Shown here piece after piece: positions 25,501-32,509 of a DNA stretch of 64,000 bases. How positions within the stretch are numbered: the first letter of the stretch is position 1; the number at the start of each line of letters is the position of its first letter. Below the pieces are notes generated by a model. The model did no database searches. It was not told the origin of the DNA and saw nothing but the letters and a program-made list of their open reading frames with translations. The stretch comes from Fen-549 sp964636655 (GTDB lineage: Bacteria > Actinomycetota > Thermoleophilia > Gaiellales > Gaiellaceae), in the NCBI GenBank assembly GCA_964636655.1, contig CAZWTK010000009.1, forward strand, positions 1 to 64,000. Reading direction: 5' to 3'. A program made the translations under genes and the position numbers.

Positions 25501-26748
25501 GCCCGGAACGACGCTGGTCGAGAGTTGAACGTACTCGCGCAGCAGCGTCGGGGGCAGATCGGAGTGCATCTGCTCTCTGTGCTGAACGAGCGCGATCACG
25601 TAGTAGTCCGTGTTCGAGAACGTGCTCTGGTCGGCTTCCGCCACCGGCAGGTACTGTCCGAGATCGTTCACGCCTGCGGCGGTGAGGCCCGGCAACGTAT
25701 CGACGAACTTGCGGATTCCACCCGGTGAGATGTAGCCGGAGCCCGGGTGCGTGACGTTGATCGAGGTGATCGAGCCGTCGTTGATCGATGCGGCAACTGA
25801 CGATCCTCTGCCCGTCCCCTTTCTACCGGTCCGATCCGTGACGATCATGGCCGGCGGTCGCGTGTAGCCAAGGCCGAACGTTTTGAGGGTGACGGAGGAA
25901 ATCGACAGGGTCGCCGTCGCGCTCGCTTCTTTGAATGTCGCCGGGTCGTGGGTGGCGGGAGCGAACTGCGTACCGTCGATGATCTTGACCCCGGGCGCGG
26001 TCGAGTAGCCGGAGCCATGATTGTCGAGGACTATGGACGTGATCGCGCCGTTGGAATCCTTGGTCACATGGCCTGTGGCCTGGATGCCGTCCGAGTCGTT
26101 CGGCAGGTCGAAGTTCACCGTTGGGGACGTGTAACCGTTTCCACTATCGGTCAGAGTGAGCTTGTCGACTTCGCCGAAAGCGGTCGCCGTAGCGCCGCTA
26201 CCGGTATCGCCACGTCCGAACCTCGGAATGTTTCTGAACCTCACAACCGGGTTTGTGTAACCGGATCCCGCTTTGCGTACCGCGATGTCGACGACACTCC
26301 CTCTATTGACGATGTGCGCCGTCGCAGCCGCGCCGGTCCCGGATCCGGTGATGGAGATGTCCGCGCTCGTATAGCCGTGCCCTGGGTTGGTCACTGTGAT
26401 GCCTGCGATGGAACCGTCCTTACCGATCTTCGCCTCCGCCTTGGCGCCGGTGCCGTCACCGGTGATCGCGACGTTGGCGTCCGGTACCGCGAGCGGGCTG
26501 TTCGCCCAGTTCGGGTACGGCCCAAAGTAATGAGGGACCGTAGACTCGTCCACCGGCGACGAGGGCGTGGCCGAGGCAGCGGCTCCACTGAGTAGTGCGC
26601 CCAGGGCGAGTGCCAGTGCCGTGCTAGAGACGAGAGCGGTGAGCCTACGACGCGTCGACGAAGGACGAGGAAAATCCCATGGCGTTCTCGCCGGCAACCT
26701 CCAGCGGTTGGCGCCGCCGGGAAGTGTGAACTTCTCTTGCCGTTTCAT
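22600..26748 (-). CDS. Giant secreted multicopper oxidase with Gly-Tyr repeats
   Basis: At 1,382 residues this is far longer than laccases (~500). A signal region 'STRRRLTALVSSTALALALG' (near Tat type) is followed by about six ~45-residue repeats (residues ~100-350), each carrying (G)xGYTSPxV, such as NPGHGYTSADI and DSGNGYTSPTV. The oxidase part then supplies all four copper motifs: HLHGG (~530), YHDHAW (~606), HPIHFHLYD (~1146) and WHCHILSHEEMDMM (~1254; type 1 Cys, His, axial Met). A C-terminal ~100-residue Fn3-like domain follows. The size and repeat architecture resemble large MofA/MnxG-type Mn(II) oxidases. Substrate (Mn, Fe, Cu or phenolics) is inference. It follows the gene at 26767-27309 by 18 bases. 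Confidence 0.88.
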   Translation of the reverse strand: MKRQEKFTLPGGANRWRLPARTPWDFPRPSSTRRRLTALVSSTALALALGALLSGAAASATPSSPVDESTVPHYFGPYPNWANSPLAVPDANVAITGDGTGAKAEAKIGKDGSIAGITVTNPGHGYTSADISITGSGTGAAATAHIVNRGSVVDIAVRKAGSGYTNPVVRFRNIPRFGRGDTGSGATATAFGEVDKLTLTDSGNGYTSPTVNFDLPNDSDGIQATGHVTKDSNGAITSIVLDNHGSGYSTAPGVKIIDGTQFAPATHDPATFKEASATATLSISSVTLKTFGLGYTRPPAMIVTDRTGRKGTGRGSSVAASINDGSITSINVTHPGSGYISPGGIRKFVDTLPGLTAAGVNDLGQYLPVAEADQSTFSNTDYYVIALVQHREQMHSDLPPTLLREYVQLSTSVVPGKHVALQTDLLNGTSVATTMPDGSQAYGVDDPHFLGPVIMAQKDRAVRIVFYNLLPKGSDGDLFLPTDSTIMGSGPGPASMSAPTDSGSVLDEVRNPVCTQYPKSDSCFKDNRAIVHLHGGITPWISDGTPHQWITPADESTPWPQGVAVQNVPDMVGAGRPAGVPDCSSSTDGCQTFYYTNQQSARLMFYHDHAWGITRLNVYAGGAAGYIIQDPTEKKLVDNGTIPSDQIPLVIQDRTFVPESSQLATQDPTWDSSRWGGYGNLWYHHVYMPAQNPADPSGLSTFGRWFYGPWFWPPATDVPYGPIDNPYYNKDPATNFTTDLATPCSLDDPSTWQYQTAPYCEPPKIPGTPNISAGMEQFNDTPFVNGTAYPTTTVDPKSYRFRILNAANDRSWNLQWYVADNTGTEVALKPAELAAAQTDPNVVPTPDTTRSPEGPNWIQIGSEGGFLPAPVVVPNQPTTWITDPTRFDVGNVDKHALLVAPAERADAIVDFSKFAGKTLILYNDAPAAYPGRIACYDYYTGGPDLSPACAPSTLPGYGPNTRTIMQVKVSNNTAAPTFDLSTLQAAFAHHADGSGVFEEGQHPIIVGQAAYNSAYGTSFADSGDCTNPSSTIKCDGFARIAQQGGDPFTFDTLLGPKLSIPLKPKALHDETNSANFDEYGRMTANMGVEAVPATPAGQNIILYPYTFPGTEVIDASNLTVGDTNVTPISSADDGTQIWKITHNGVDTHPIHFHLYDVQVLNRVTWDNIIIPPDPTELGWKDTVRVSPLEDTIVALRPVIPSLPWEIPNSIRELNPMMMDGVELPTSVRGLATDPSGNPITVTNHLVNFGWEYVWHCHILSHEEMDMMRPQEVAVPPIQPGTLAFDTGTTTLSWVDNSIADTAYVVQKQVGGAGPWTDLTTIQTDLTAPNTTGPMSYVDATFASDDAYRVVAQNTVGDVTDYGAGTTGFPTVTAQSISTVLTP

Positions 26749-26766
26749 CCTCGTTCTCTTCTCTAG

Positions 26767-27309
26767 TTACGGCGAAGAGCAGAGAACCCAGGCAATCGCT
26801 TGGACGCCACCGCTCCCTGAGAAGTTGTCGATCTCGACCGCCCACCCGGTCGGTGTGGCGGTCGCGCTATACGGGTTTGGAACGCTGTAGGTCACAACCG
26901 GCCACCCGTCGCTGGTGCTCGAATCCCAATCGGCTCCACCGCCGGTCGCAACCTCGCCCGAGTTGCACTGCGCGGTTACCTTCGAAAAAACGGTACCGTA
27001 GCCGCCCTTGGCGGTGCGCTTGAGGATGTTGGTCGCGCCGGCCGCGCCAGTGGCGCCCTGAGGCCCCGCGGGAAGCTCGCCGTCGGCGAAATCCACCGCC
27101 TTGAGCGAATGGTTCTTGACCTTGCCCGAGACAACAGAGTTGCCCTTGAGCTGTTTGTTGCCGACGGACCAGTTCTTGAGCTGTTTGGTGCCGACGCTGT
27201 GTCTGGGCAGGGCGTTGATCACGGCGACGCTCGTGCCGGTGGTCGCCAGGAAAAGCGCGACGCAGGCTACGATCATCGCCGGCGACGGCTTCCTAAGGAG
27301 CTTGTTCAT
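26767..27309 (-). CDS. Secreted/anchored KPSPA...GTKQLK protein with collagen-like segment
   Basis: A 180-residue protein with N-terminal signal anchor 'KPSPAMIVACVALFLATTGTS'. Repeated SVGTKQLKN/SVGNKQLKGNSV units follow, then a short collagen-like GPQGATGAAGAT, and a C-terminal globular domain with two Cys. This modular family is abundant in Solirubrobacterales and relatives and is of unknown function. The gap to the multicopper oxidase is only 18 bases, so they likely share a transcript. An accessory or surface-attachment role for the oxidase is possible but unproven. Confidence 0.8.
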   Translation of the reverse strand: MNKLLRKPSPAMIVACVALFLATTGTSVAVINALPRHSVGTKQLKNWSVGNKQLKGNSVVSGKVKNHSLKAVDFADGELPAGPQGATGAAGATNILKRTAKGGYGTVFSKVTAQCNSGEVATGGGADWDSSTSDGWPVVTYSVPNPYSATATPTGWAVEIDNFSGSGGVQAIAWVLCSSP

Positions 27310-27551
27310 CTCTCTACCACTTTCGGTCGCATAAGAGCGGGCGTTAAGGCGCGCTCTTACCCTGAACTTAGAAAGTTCAGAACCCGCGCGAAGCGACCGG
27401 TTGCTGTCCGGCCGTTTTGGGCGCGCTGACGCGGCTTTCTACGAAGAGCGAAGCGGCCTGGTTTCTTGCCGTTCGAGCCGTCTTCACCAAGATTCCTACC
27501 TCGAAGCACTCCCGCGCCGCGGCGAGAAACCGCGATTTCGACCTGCCCGAG

Positions 27552-28307
27552 CTAGGAGGCGACGGCCTCGAGTAGCTGCTCGGAGATGTCGAAGTTGGCG
27601 TAGACCTCTTGCACGTCGTCGAGCTCCTCCAGCCCTTCTACCAGCTTGACCAGCGTGCGGGCCGCCGATTCCTCTGTCAGCTCGACGGTCGTCTTGGGCA
27701 GCATCGTCAACTCGGCCGATTCGATCGGAAAGCCCGCCTCCTCGATCGCCTGGCGCAGCTCACGTAGCACCTCGGGCGCACTGGTGACCTCGAAGCTGGA
27801 GCCGTCGCCCGCCACGTCGTCGGCGCCGCCCTCGGCCGCGGCCAGCATCAAGGCGTCCTCGTCGACCCCGTCGGCCGGTACCAACACCACTCCGCGCCGC
27901 TCGAACATCCAGGCCACCGAGCCGTCGGTACCGAGATTGCCGCCGTGCTTTGAGAAGGTGTGGCGCACCTCCGCGGCGGTGCGGTTGCGGTTTTCGGTCA
28001 GCGCCTCGGCGATGATCGCCACGCCTCCGGGCCCGTAGCCCTCATAGACGACCGTCTCGAAGGCCTGCCCGCCCGCGCCCTCGCCGACGCCCTTGGCGAT
28101 CGCGCGCTCGATGTTGTCCTTCGGCATCGAGTAGGAGCGTGCCTTCTCGATCGCGTTCTGGAGCGCGAGATTGCCGTCGGGATCGCCGCCGCCCTCCTTG
28201 GCCGCAACGATGATCGCGCGAGAGAGCTTGGAGAAGAGCTTGCCCCGCTTGATGTCCGCGGCACCCTTCTTGTGCTTGATCGACGACCACTTGCTATGTC
28301 CGGACAC
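27552..28307 (-). CDS. yebC: YebC/PmpR-family DNA-binding/translation factor
   Basis: A 251-residue YebC-family protein: 'MSGHSKWSSIKHKKGAADIKRGK', 'ARSYSMPKDNIERAIAKG', 'YEGYGPGGVAIIAEALTENRNRT', 'GGNLGTDGSVAWMFERRG'. The family has been described both as transcriptional regulators and as factors that relieve ribosome stalling. The start overlaps the pdxT stop by 14 bases. It normally precedes ruvCAB in actinobacteria; that link is interrupted here. Confidence 0.94.
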   Translation of the reverse strand: MSGHSKWSSIKHKKGAADIKRGKLFSKLSRAIIVAAKEGGGDPDGNLALQNAIEKARSYSMPKDNIERAIAKGVGEGAGGQAFETVVYEGYGPGGVAIIAEALTENRNRTAAEVRHTFSKHGGNLGTDGSVAWMFERRGVVLVPADGVDEDALMLAAAEGGADDVAGDGSSFEVTSAPEVLRELRQAIEEAGFPIESAELTMLPKTTVELTEESAARTLVKLVEGLEELDDVQEVYANFDISEQLLEAVAS

Positions 28308-28887
28308 TCGCTGCCTCCCGTGCTACTTCGCAGAAGAGCTCGTGGACGCGCGTATCGTCGGTGAGCTCGGGGTGGAACGCTGCGACAAGGATACGACCTT
28401 CGCGGGCCAGTACGGGTCTACCGTCGTACGAGGAGAGAATCTCGACTGCCGCGCCTGCGCTCTCGATCCACGGCGCCCGAATGAAGACGGCGCGCAGCGG
28501 CTTCGTCTCCCCCGGCAGCTCGAGATCGGTCTCGAAACTGTGCACCTGGCGCCCGTAGGCGTTGCGGCGAACGACGATGTCGATCAGCCCAAGTAGCGGC
28601 TGGTCGGGCACGGCGTCGACGGCGTCGCGGGCGAGCAGGATCATGCCCGCGCAGGTACCGAAGATGGCGCCGTCGAAGGCAAGAATCGCCTGCTCGAGCT
28701 CGTAAGCGCGCACGAGCTTGCCGATCGTGGTGGACTCGCCGCCGGGGATGATCAGTCCGTCCAAGCCGTCGAGCTGGTGCGGTTTTCGCACCTCGCTCGC
28801 CTGCACACCGAGGCTCTGGAGCACAGCCACGTGCTCGCGGAAGTTGCCCTGCACGGCCAGTACCCCGATTCTGAGCGGCTCTCCCAT
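28294..28887 (-). CDS. pdxT: Pyridoxal 5'-phosphate synthase glutaminase subunit PdxT
   Basis: PdxT releases ammonia from glutamine for PdxS. The 197-residue class-I glutaminase has 'GVLAVQGNFREHVAVLQSLG', 'IPGGESTTIGKL', the nucleophile Cys in 'IFGTCAGMILLA', and the catalytic His-x-Glu in 'AAFHPELTDDTRVH'. It overlaps yebC by 14 bases. Its partner pdxS lies 1 kb upstream, separated by a plus-strand SDR gene. Confidence 0.94.
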   Translation of the reverse strand: MGEPLRIGVLAVQGNFREHVAVLQSLGVQASEVRKPHQLDGLDGLIIPGGESTTIGKLVRAYELEQAILAFDGAIFGTCAGMILLARDAVDAVPDQPLLGLIDIVVRRNAYGRQVHSFETDLELPGETKPLRAVFIRAPWIESAGAAVEILSSYDGRPVLAREGRILVAAFHPELTDDTRVHELFCEVAREAASVRT

Positions 28888-28990
28888 ATCCCCAAGTCTA
28901 GATTCCGCGTTTCAGCGCCCGCCCGACAGACCGTCTAGCCGTGTGGAAAGATCGACCCAGTTTCGTTCCAAACGACCCTTGATACAAAAC

Positions 28991-29060
28991 GGTGTCGGAC
29001 ACCTTTTTGCTCGTAACGCGTTACTCGGTGGGAAAAGCTCCTGCTAGAAAACCGTTTTCT
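28991..29060. repeat. Cluster of three short palindromes (REP-like)
   Basis: In 70 bases there are GGTGTC-G-GACACC (28991-29003), the perfect 12-mer GTAACGCGTTAC (29013-29024) and AGAAAAC-C-GTTTTCT (29046-29060). The stretch is less GC-rich than its surroundings and lies between the divergent pdxT and SDR genes. It could be a REP-type element or regulatory sites for either gene. Confidence 0.45.
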
Positions 29061-29138
29061 GGAGAAGGGTGCGCTCAGTGGCGCTTCAAAGAGACGCGTC
29101 CGGTTTGAACCCCCGATACCCCGGTTAATCTTCTTCTC

Positions 29139-29828
29139 GTGCCGGTTGCACTTGTCACAGGAGGAAACCGCGGTATCGGTCTCGAGGTCTGCCGCCAGCT
29201 CGGGCGCCTCGGATATGCCGTGCTGCTCGGCAGTCGCGACCTCGTCAAGGGCGAGGAGGCGGCCGAGGCGCTCCGCCACGAGGGGCTGAACGCGAAGGCG
29301 CTGAAGCTCGACGTCACCAGCGAAGAGGACGTCGATCGTCTCGGCGAGCTCGAGCGGGTCGACGCGCTGGTCAACAACGCAGCCGTTGCGCCCGACCGCG
29401 CCCATCCCGACACGAGCGCCCTGCTCGTCCCCGCCGAGCTCGTTCGCCTCGGCTTCGAGACGAACACGCTCGGCCCTTACCGCGTCTGCCAGCAAATCGT
29501 GCCGATCATGCAGCGTCACGGTTACGGACGCATCGTCAACGTCGCCACCGGCATGGCTCAACTGGCTGAGATGAACGGGCACTCGCCGGGGTACCGCCTC
29601 TCGAAGACCGCGCTGAACGCACTCACCCGCGTCCTCGCCGACGAGCTCGAGGGGATGAACATCCTGGTCAACTCGGTCGATCCCGGCTGGGTCAAGACCG
29701 ACATGGGCGGCCGAGCCGCGCCGCTGACACCCGCGGAGGGCGCCGAGACGATCGTCTGGGCGGCGACGCTGCCAGACGGCGGCCCGACGGGTGGCTTCTT
29801 CAAGCAGAAGCGCCAGATCGCCTGGTAG
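29139..29828 (+). CDS. Short-chain dehydrogenase/reductase
   Basis: A 229-residue classical SDR: cofactor loop VTGGNRGIGLEV, 'LDVTSEEDV', 'VNNAAVAP', the catalytic Ser/Tyr/Lys region 'YRLSKTALNALT', and 'VDPGWVKTDMGG'. The layout (small residues after the loop, carbonyl-reductase-like motif order) resembles NADPH-dependent carbonyl reductases; substrate unknown. The GTG at 29139 starts directly before VALVTGG. It is the only plus-strand gene inside the otherwise minus-strand pdxS-pdxT-yebC group. Confidence 0.9.
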   Translation: MPVALVTGGNRGIGLEVCRQLGRLGYAVLLGSRDLVKGEEAAEALRHEGLNAKALKLDVTSEEDVDRLGELERVDALVNNAAVAPDRAHPDTSALLVPAELVRLGFETNTLGPYRVCQQIVPIMQRHGYGRIVNVATGMAQLAEMNGHSPGYRLSKTALNALTRVLADELEGMNILVNSVDPGWVKTDMGGRAAPLTPAEGAETIVWAATLPDGGPTGGFFKQKRQIAW

Positions 29829-29923
29829 GAGCCGCGAGCCTCGGGCTATTCAGCACCCTCTATACGCTTGCCACGCTAATCCCGAGCATCGCCGTCGGAA
29901 TAAGGAGGTTGCTTCCTTTTGGT

Positions 29924-30808
29924 TCACCAGCCGCGAGTCTCGAGCAGCTGGCTCTCATCGAGCCCGGCGGTCGAGATCGAGGCCATCGCCTCGCCCAGAC
30001 CCTGTGACACGCGCGCGAGAACCTCAGGATCTTGGAAGTGTGTGGTCGCCTCGACGATCGCCTTGGCCCGCGGGGCAGGATCGTCTGATTTGAAGATGCC
30101 CGAGCCGACGAAGACGCCGTCGGCACCGAGCTGCATGCAGAGCGAGGCATCGGCCGGAGTGGCGATACCACCGGCGGTGAAGGTGACAACCGGGAGCTTG
30201 CCGTTACCTGCCACCCACTTGACCAGCTCGACCGGGGCGCCCAGGCTCTTGGCCTCGGCGTAGAGCTCTTCTTCGCGCAGCGAGCCGAGGCGGCGGATGC
30301 CGCCGTAGACGGAGCGCATGTGGCGAACGGCGTTGACGATGTCACCGGTGCCGGCCTCGCCCTTGGTGCGGATCATCGCCGCGCCCTCGGCGATCCGGCG
30401 CAGCGCCTCGCCCAGATTGCGGCAGCCGCAGACGAAGGGCACCGTGAACTGCCACTTGTCGATGTGGTGCTCTTCGTCGGCCGGGGTCAACACCTCGGAC
30501 TCGTCGATGTAGTCCACCTCGAGCGACTGCAGGATCTGCGCCTCGGCGAAGTGACCGATGCGCGCCTTGGCCATCACGGGGATGGTCACGGCCTCCTGGA
30601 TCTCGCGAATCTTGGTCGGGTCCGCCATGCGCGCGACGCCGCCCTGAGCGCGGATGTCGGCCGGCACGCGCTCGAGTGCCATGACGGCGCAGGCGCCGGC
30701 GTCCTCGGCGATCTTGGCCTGCTCGGCCGTGGTGACATCCATGATCACCCCGCCCTTGAGCATCTCGGCGAGGCCGCTCTTGACGCGCATGGTTCCGATT
30801 TCGCTCAT
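29924..30808 (-). CDS. pdxS: Pyridoxal 5'-phosphate synthase subunit PdxS
   Basis: PdxS condenses ribose-5-phosphate, glyceraldehyde-3-phosphate and ammonia into PLP. The ~294-residue product has 'RVKSGLAEMLKGGVIMDV', 'ACAVMALERVPADIR', 'PVMAKARIGHFAEAQIL', and the phosphate-binding 'FTAGGIATPADASL' and 'GADGVFVGSGIF'. An ATG three codons earlier (30817) is possible. A TAGAAT hexamer ends only a few bases before, so the transcript is probably leaderless and begins at or next to the ATG at 30808 (MSEIGTMRVKSG). Confidence 0.94.
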   Translation of the reverse strand: MSEIGTMRVKSGLAEMLKGGVIMDVTTAEQAKIAEDAGACAVMALERVPADIRAQGGVARMADPTKIREIQEAVTIPVMAKARIGHFAEAQILQSLEVDYIDESEVLTPADEEHHIDKWQFTVPFVCGCRNLGEALRRIAEGAAMIRTKGEAGTGDIVNAVRHMRSVYGGIRRLGSLREEELYAEAKSLGAPVELVKWVAGNGKLPVVTFTAGGIATPADASLCMQLGADGVFVGSGIFKSDDPAPRAKAIVEATTHFQDPEVLARVSQGLGEAMASISTAGLDESQLLETRGW

Positions 30809-30956
30809 CTCATACAATTCTACCGCCGGGCCACGAACGGCCGCGTGGTTGCCCCTGACTATCCGAGATAGACCCGGATACGGCGTTTATCCATCCGTTG
30901 TCGACACTATCGTCGCCGCAGATTCCGCAACCTCTCGAGCTAGCAAGGGAGACACG

Positions 30957-31184
30957 ATGAAGAAGGCAGGCACCTGGTTGATCGTGCTCGGATGGGTCTT
31001 CTCCGTACTCGGGGGCGTGGTCGGCATCCTCATTGGAGCCAATCTCGCCACGGGGAAAGCCAAAGGGCCGAACGGAGAGAAGGTCTACAAGTACGAAGAC
31101 AACTCCCGCAAGCAGGGCATTCCGATGTTCGTTGTTGGCACGCTCATGTTCGGAGCTGGTCTGGCGATCAGACTAACCGGCTGA
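30957..31184 (+). CDS. Small two-helix membrane protein
   Basis: A 75-residue protein with two hydrophobic segments (7-30, 'WLIVLGWVFSVLGGVVGILI'; 54-72, 'IPMFVVGTLMFGAGLAI') joined by a polar loop 'TGKAKGPNGEKVYKYEDNSRKQG'. The start follows AAGGGAGA by six bases. A strong terminator follows 22 bases after the stop, so it is a monocistronic unit. Function unknown. Confidence 0.75.
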   Translation: MKKAGTWLIVLGWVFSVLGGVVGILIGANLATGKAKGPNGEKVYKYEDNSRKQGIPMFVVGTLMFGAGLAIRLTG

Positions 31185-31205
31185 GAGAAGAAAGCCCCGA
31201 AATCA

Positions 31206-31238
31206 CAAGCTCCCGGGAGGGGGAGCCCCGGGAGCTTG
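31206..31238 (+). terminator. Hairpin after the small membrane protein gene
   Basis: A perfect 12-bp stem, CAAGCTCCCGGG (31206-31217) with 31227-31238, nine-base loop. No T run follows on either strand, so strength is uncertain, but its position 22 bases past the stop fits a terminator. Confidence 0.6.
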
Positions 31239-31604
31239 AGTCGAACAAAGGGAGAGCGGGCTTGCCGGGAGGACTACTGTCCTCCTCGCGTTCCCGTTCC
31301 CCAGAGGGCACTGCCGCAATCGTGCACCGCTCGCTGCTCCTTCTACCGCGTGGTCGCGGTACCGCAGGCTTATCGTCAGCCCGAGCCCCTCGTTAAACGC
31401 CCTATAGGGACGCGGGCACAATTGAACGTAGTACCGCTTTGGACAACGCGCATTCCCCCGAACGAGGGAACTCGCGCGGATTCACTCCAACGAGGGATCC
31501 AGCCAATTCGCAAATGCCCTGCTACCTGCAGGAAAACGCGTCTCCTGTGCGAGAACGAGTACCCGCGCACAGCCGGCCCGGCGGCGATAGGCTGACGGCG
31601 GCGA
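31239..31604. other. Intergenic region, no gene seen
   Basis: About 365 bases before the tRNA with no credible frame. It contains two more short hairpins: GGAGGAC-TACT-GTCCTCC near 31277, and TACCGCG-TGGT-CGCGGTA near 31348. The tRNA promoter must lie toward the right end, but I see no clear hexamers. Confidence 0.5.
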
Positions 31605-31678
<74 letters not shown>

Positions 31679-32164
31679 TTTGCCCCCGCTTGGTTGAGCG
31701 GTATTTGGCTCAACCAAGGCGTTCATGCGTGTCGTGGTTGTCAGGAATGCGCGCCTGGTGCCTACCCTGGTGCCTACCTGGAAATGGGCTCTCTCGGAGA
31801 GATCGATCGAGCCTCGGAGGCCGGCTCGTGCGTGTCGGTCACCCGTGGACTCAGTTCCTTCGAGCGAATCGCCCTTCGCCCGGGCCACGGCGAACGAAAG
31901 ACGCCCTGGTGTCGTGGTGGTGCCCATGCGACCGAACCATAGGAAGAAAGACGACGAGCATGGGCGTTTCCATCGATCTACCGCTCGAGCCCGATATCCA
32001 TGTCCTCCCATCCGGGCTGTGCAAGAACCGTCAGACGAGCGACTTGGAAGGGGGTGATTCCGCCGCCCGGGCGATCCCCTACTTGTCCTCCGGGCGGACC
32101 CGAGATTGGGCAATCAATAAAGCTTGCCGCCAGTACGGCAAATGATGTTGCTAGATCGGGCTAA
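31679..32164. other. Intergenic region between tRNA and hipBA
   Basis: There is no convincing gene. A minus-strand frame across the tRNA is an antisense artefact. Structures seen are an 11-bp perfect hairpin (arm CTTGGTTGAGC, 31689-31718), an exact 12-base tandem duplication CTGGTGCCTACC (31755-31778), and the left 15-bp inverted repeat at 32136-32150. It may be decayed island sequence. Confidence 0.5.
32136..32150 (+). repeat. Left inverted repeat flanking hipBA
   Basis: CGGCAAATGATGTTG is exactly complementary to 33756-33770, on the far side of hipBA. Partial similarity continues outward (CAGT then AAGCTT on both sides) and inward (GATC). Confidence 0.6.
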
Positions 32165-32197
32165 GTGACTCACGGTCGCAGCGGGCCGTCTGTCGTG

Positions 32198-32277
32198 ATA
32201 TCCAGACATATACGCAGAACATCTCCCATGTCTGAATATGCAGACATGGGCCTCAAAGTGCGCTATTGTCTAGATAT
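32198..32277. promoter_or_regulatory. Mirror-symmetric HipB operator array and hipBA promoter
   Basis: The centre is a perfect 26-bp palindrome (32225-32250; halves CCCATGTCTG and CAGACATGGG around six bases). Exactly equidistant on each side are ATATCCAGACA (32198-32208) and TGTCTAGATAT (32267-32277), mirror images but for one base. CAGACA (32241-32246) and TATTGT (32264-32269) are 17 bases apart and could be -35/-10 boxes. Binding across the array would then block RNA polymerase. The right arm overlaps the hipB ATG. Confidence 0.7.
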
Positions 32278-32509
32278 GCCGACAGCAGAGACATTCCTCG
32301 TCTACAACGCCGACGCGCTCGGCCAGGCCGTGCGCCACTTCCGTGAACGGGCCGGCCTGACGCAAGCCCAGCTCGCCGCTCGGATTGACATTCAGCGCTC
32401 GTACCTGGCTGAGCTCGAGGCGGGCAAGACGACCGAGCAAACCCGGCGACTCGTTGCGCTGCTCAAGGAGCTCGGCGCCCGGATCGTCATTCAGGAGGCG
32501 CCGTGGTGA
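32276..32509 (+). CDS. hipB: HipB-like antitoxin, HTH Xre family
   Basis: A 77-residue protein with one Cro/C1-type helix-turn-helix: 'LGQAVRHFRERAGLTQAQLAARIDIQRSYLAELEAGK'-type sequence at residues ~13-50, then a short C-terminal tail. As an antitoxin it should bind and inhibit HipA and repress the operon. I start at the ATG at 32276: it begins the conserved part and lies seven bases after a -10-like TATTGT, suggesting a leaderless message. The frame is open further left only through the operator. Its end overlaps the hipA start. Confidence 0.85.
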   Translation: MPTAETFLVYNADALGQAVRHFRERAGLTQAQLAARIDIQRSYLAELEAGKTTEQTRRLVALLKELGARIVIQEAPW

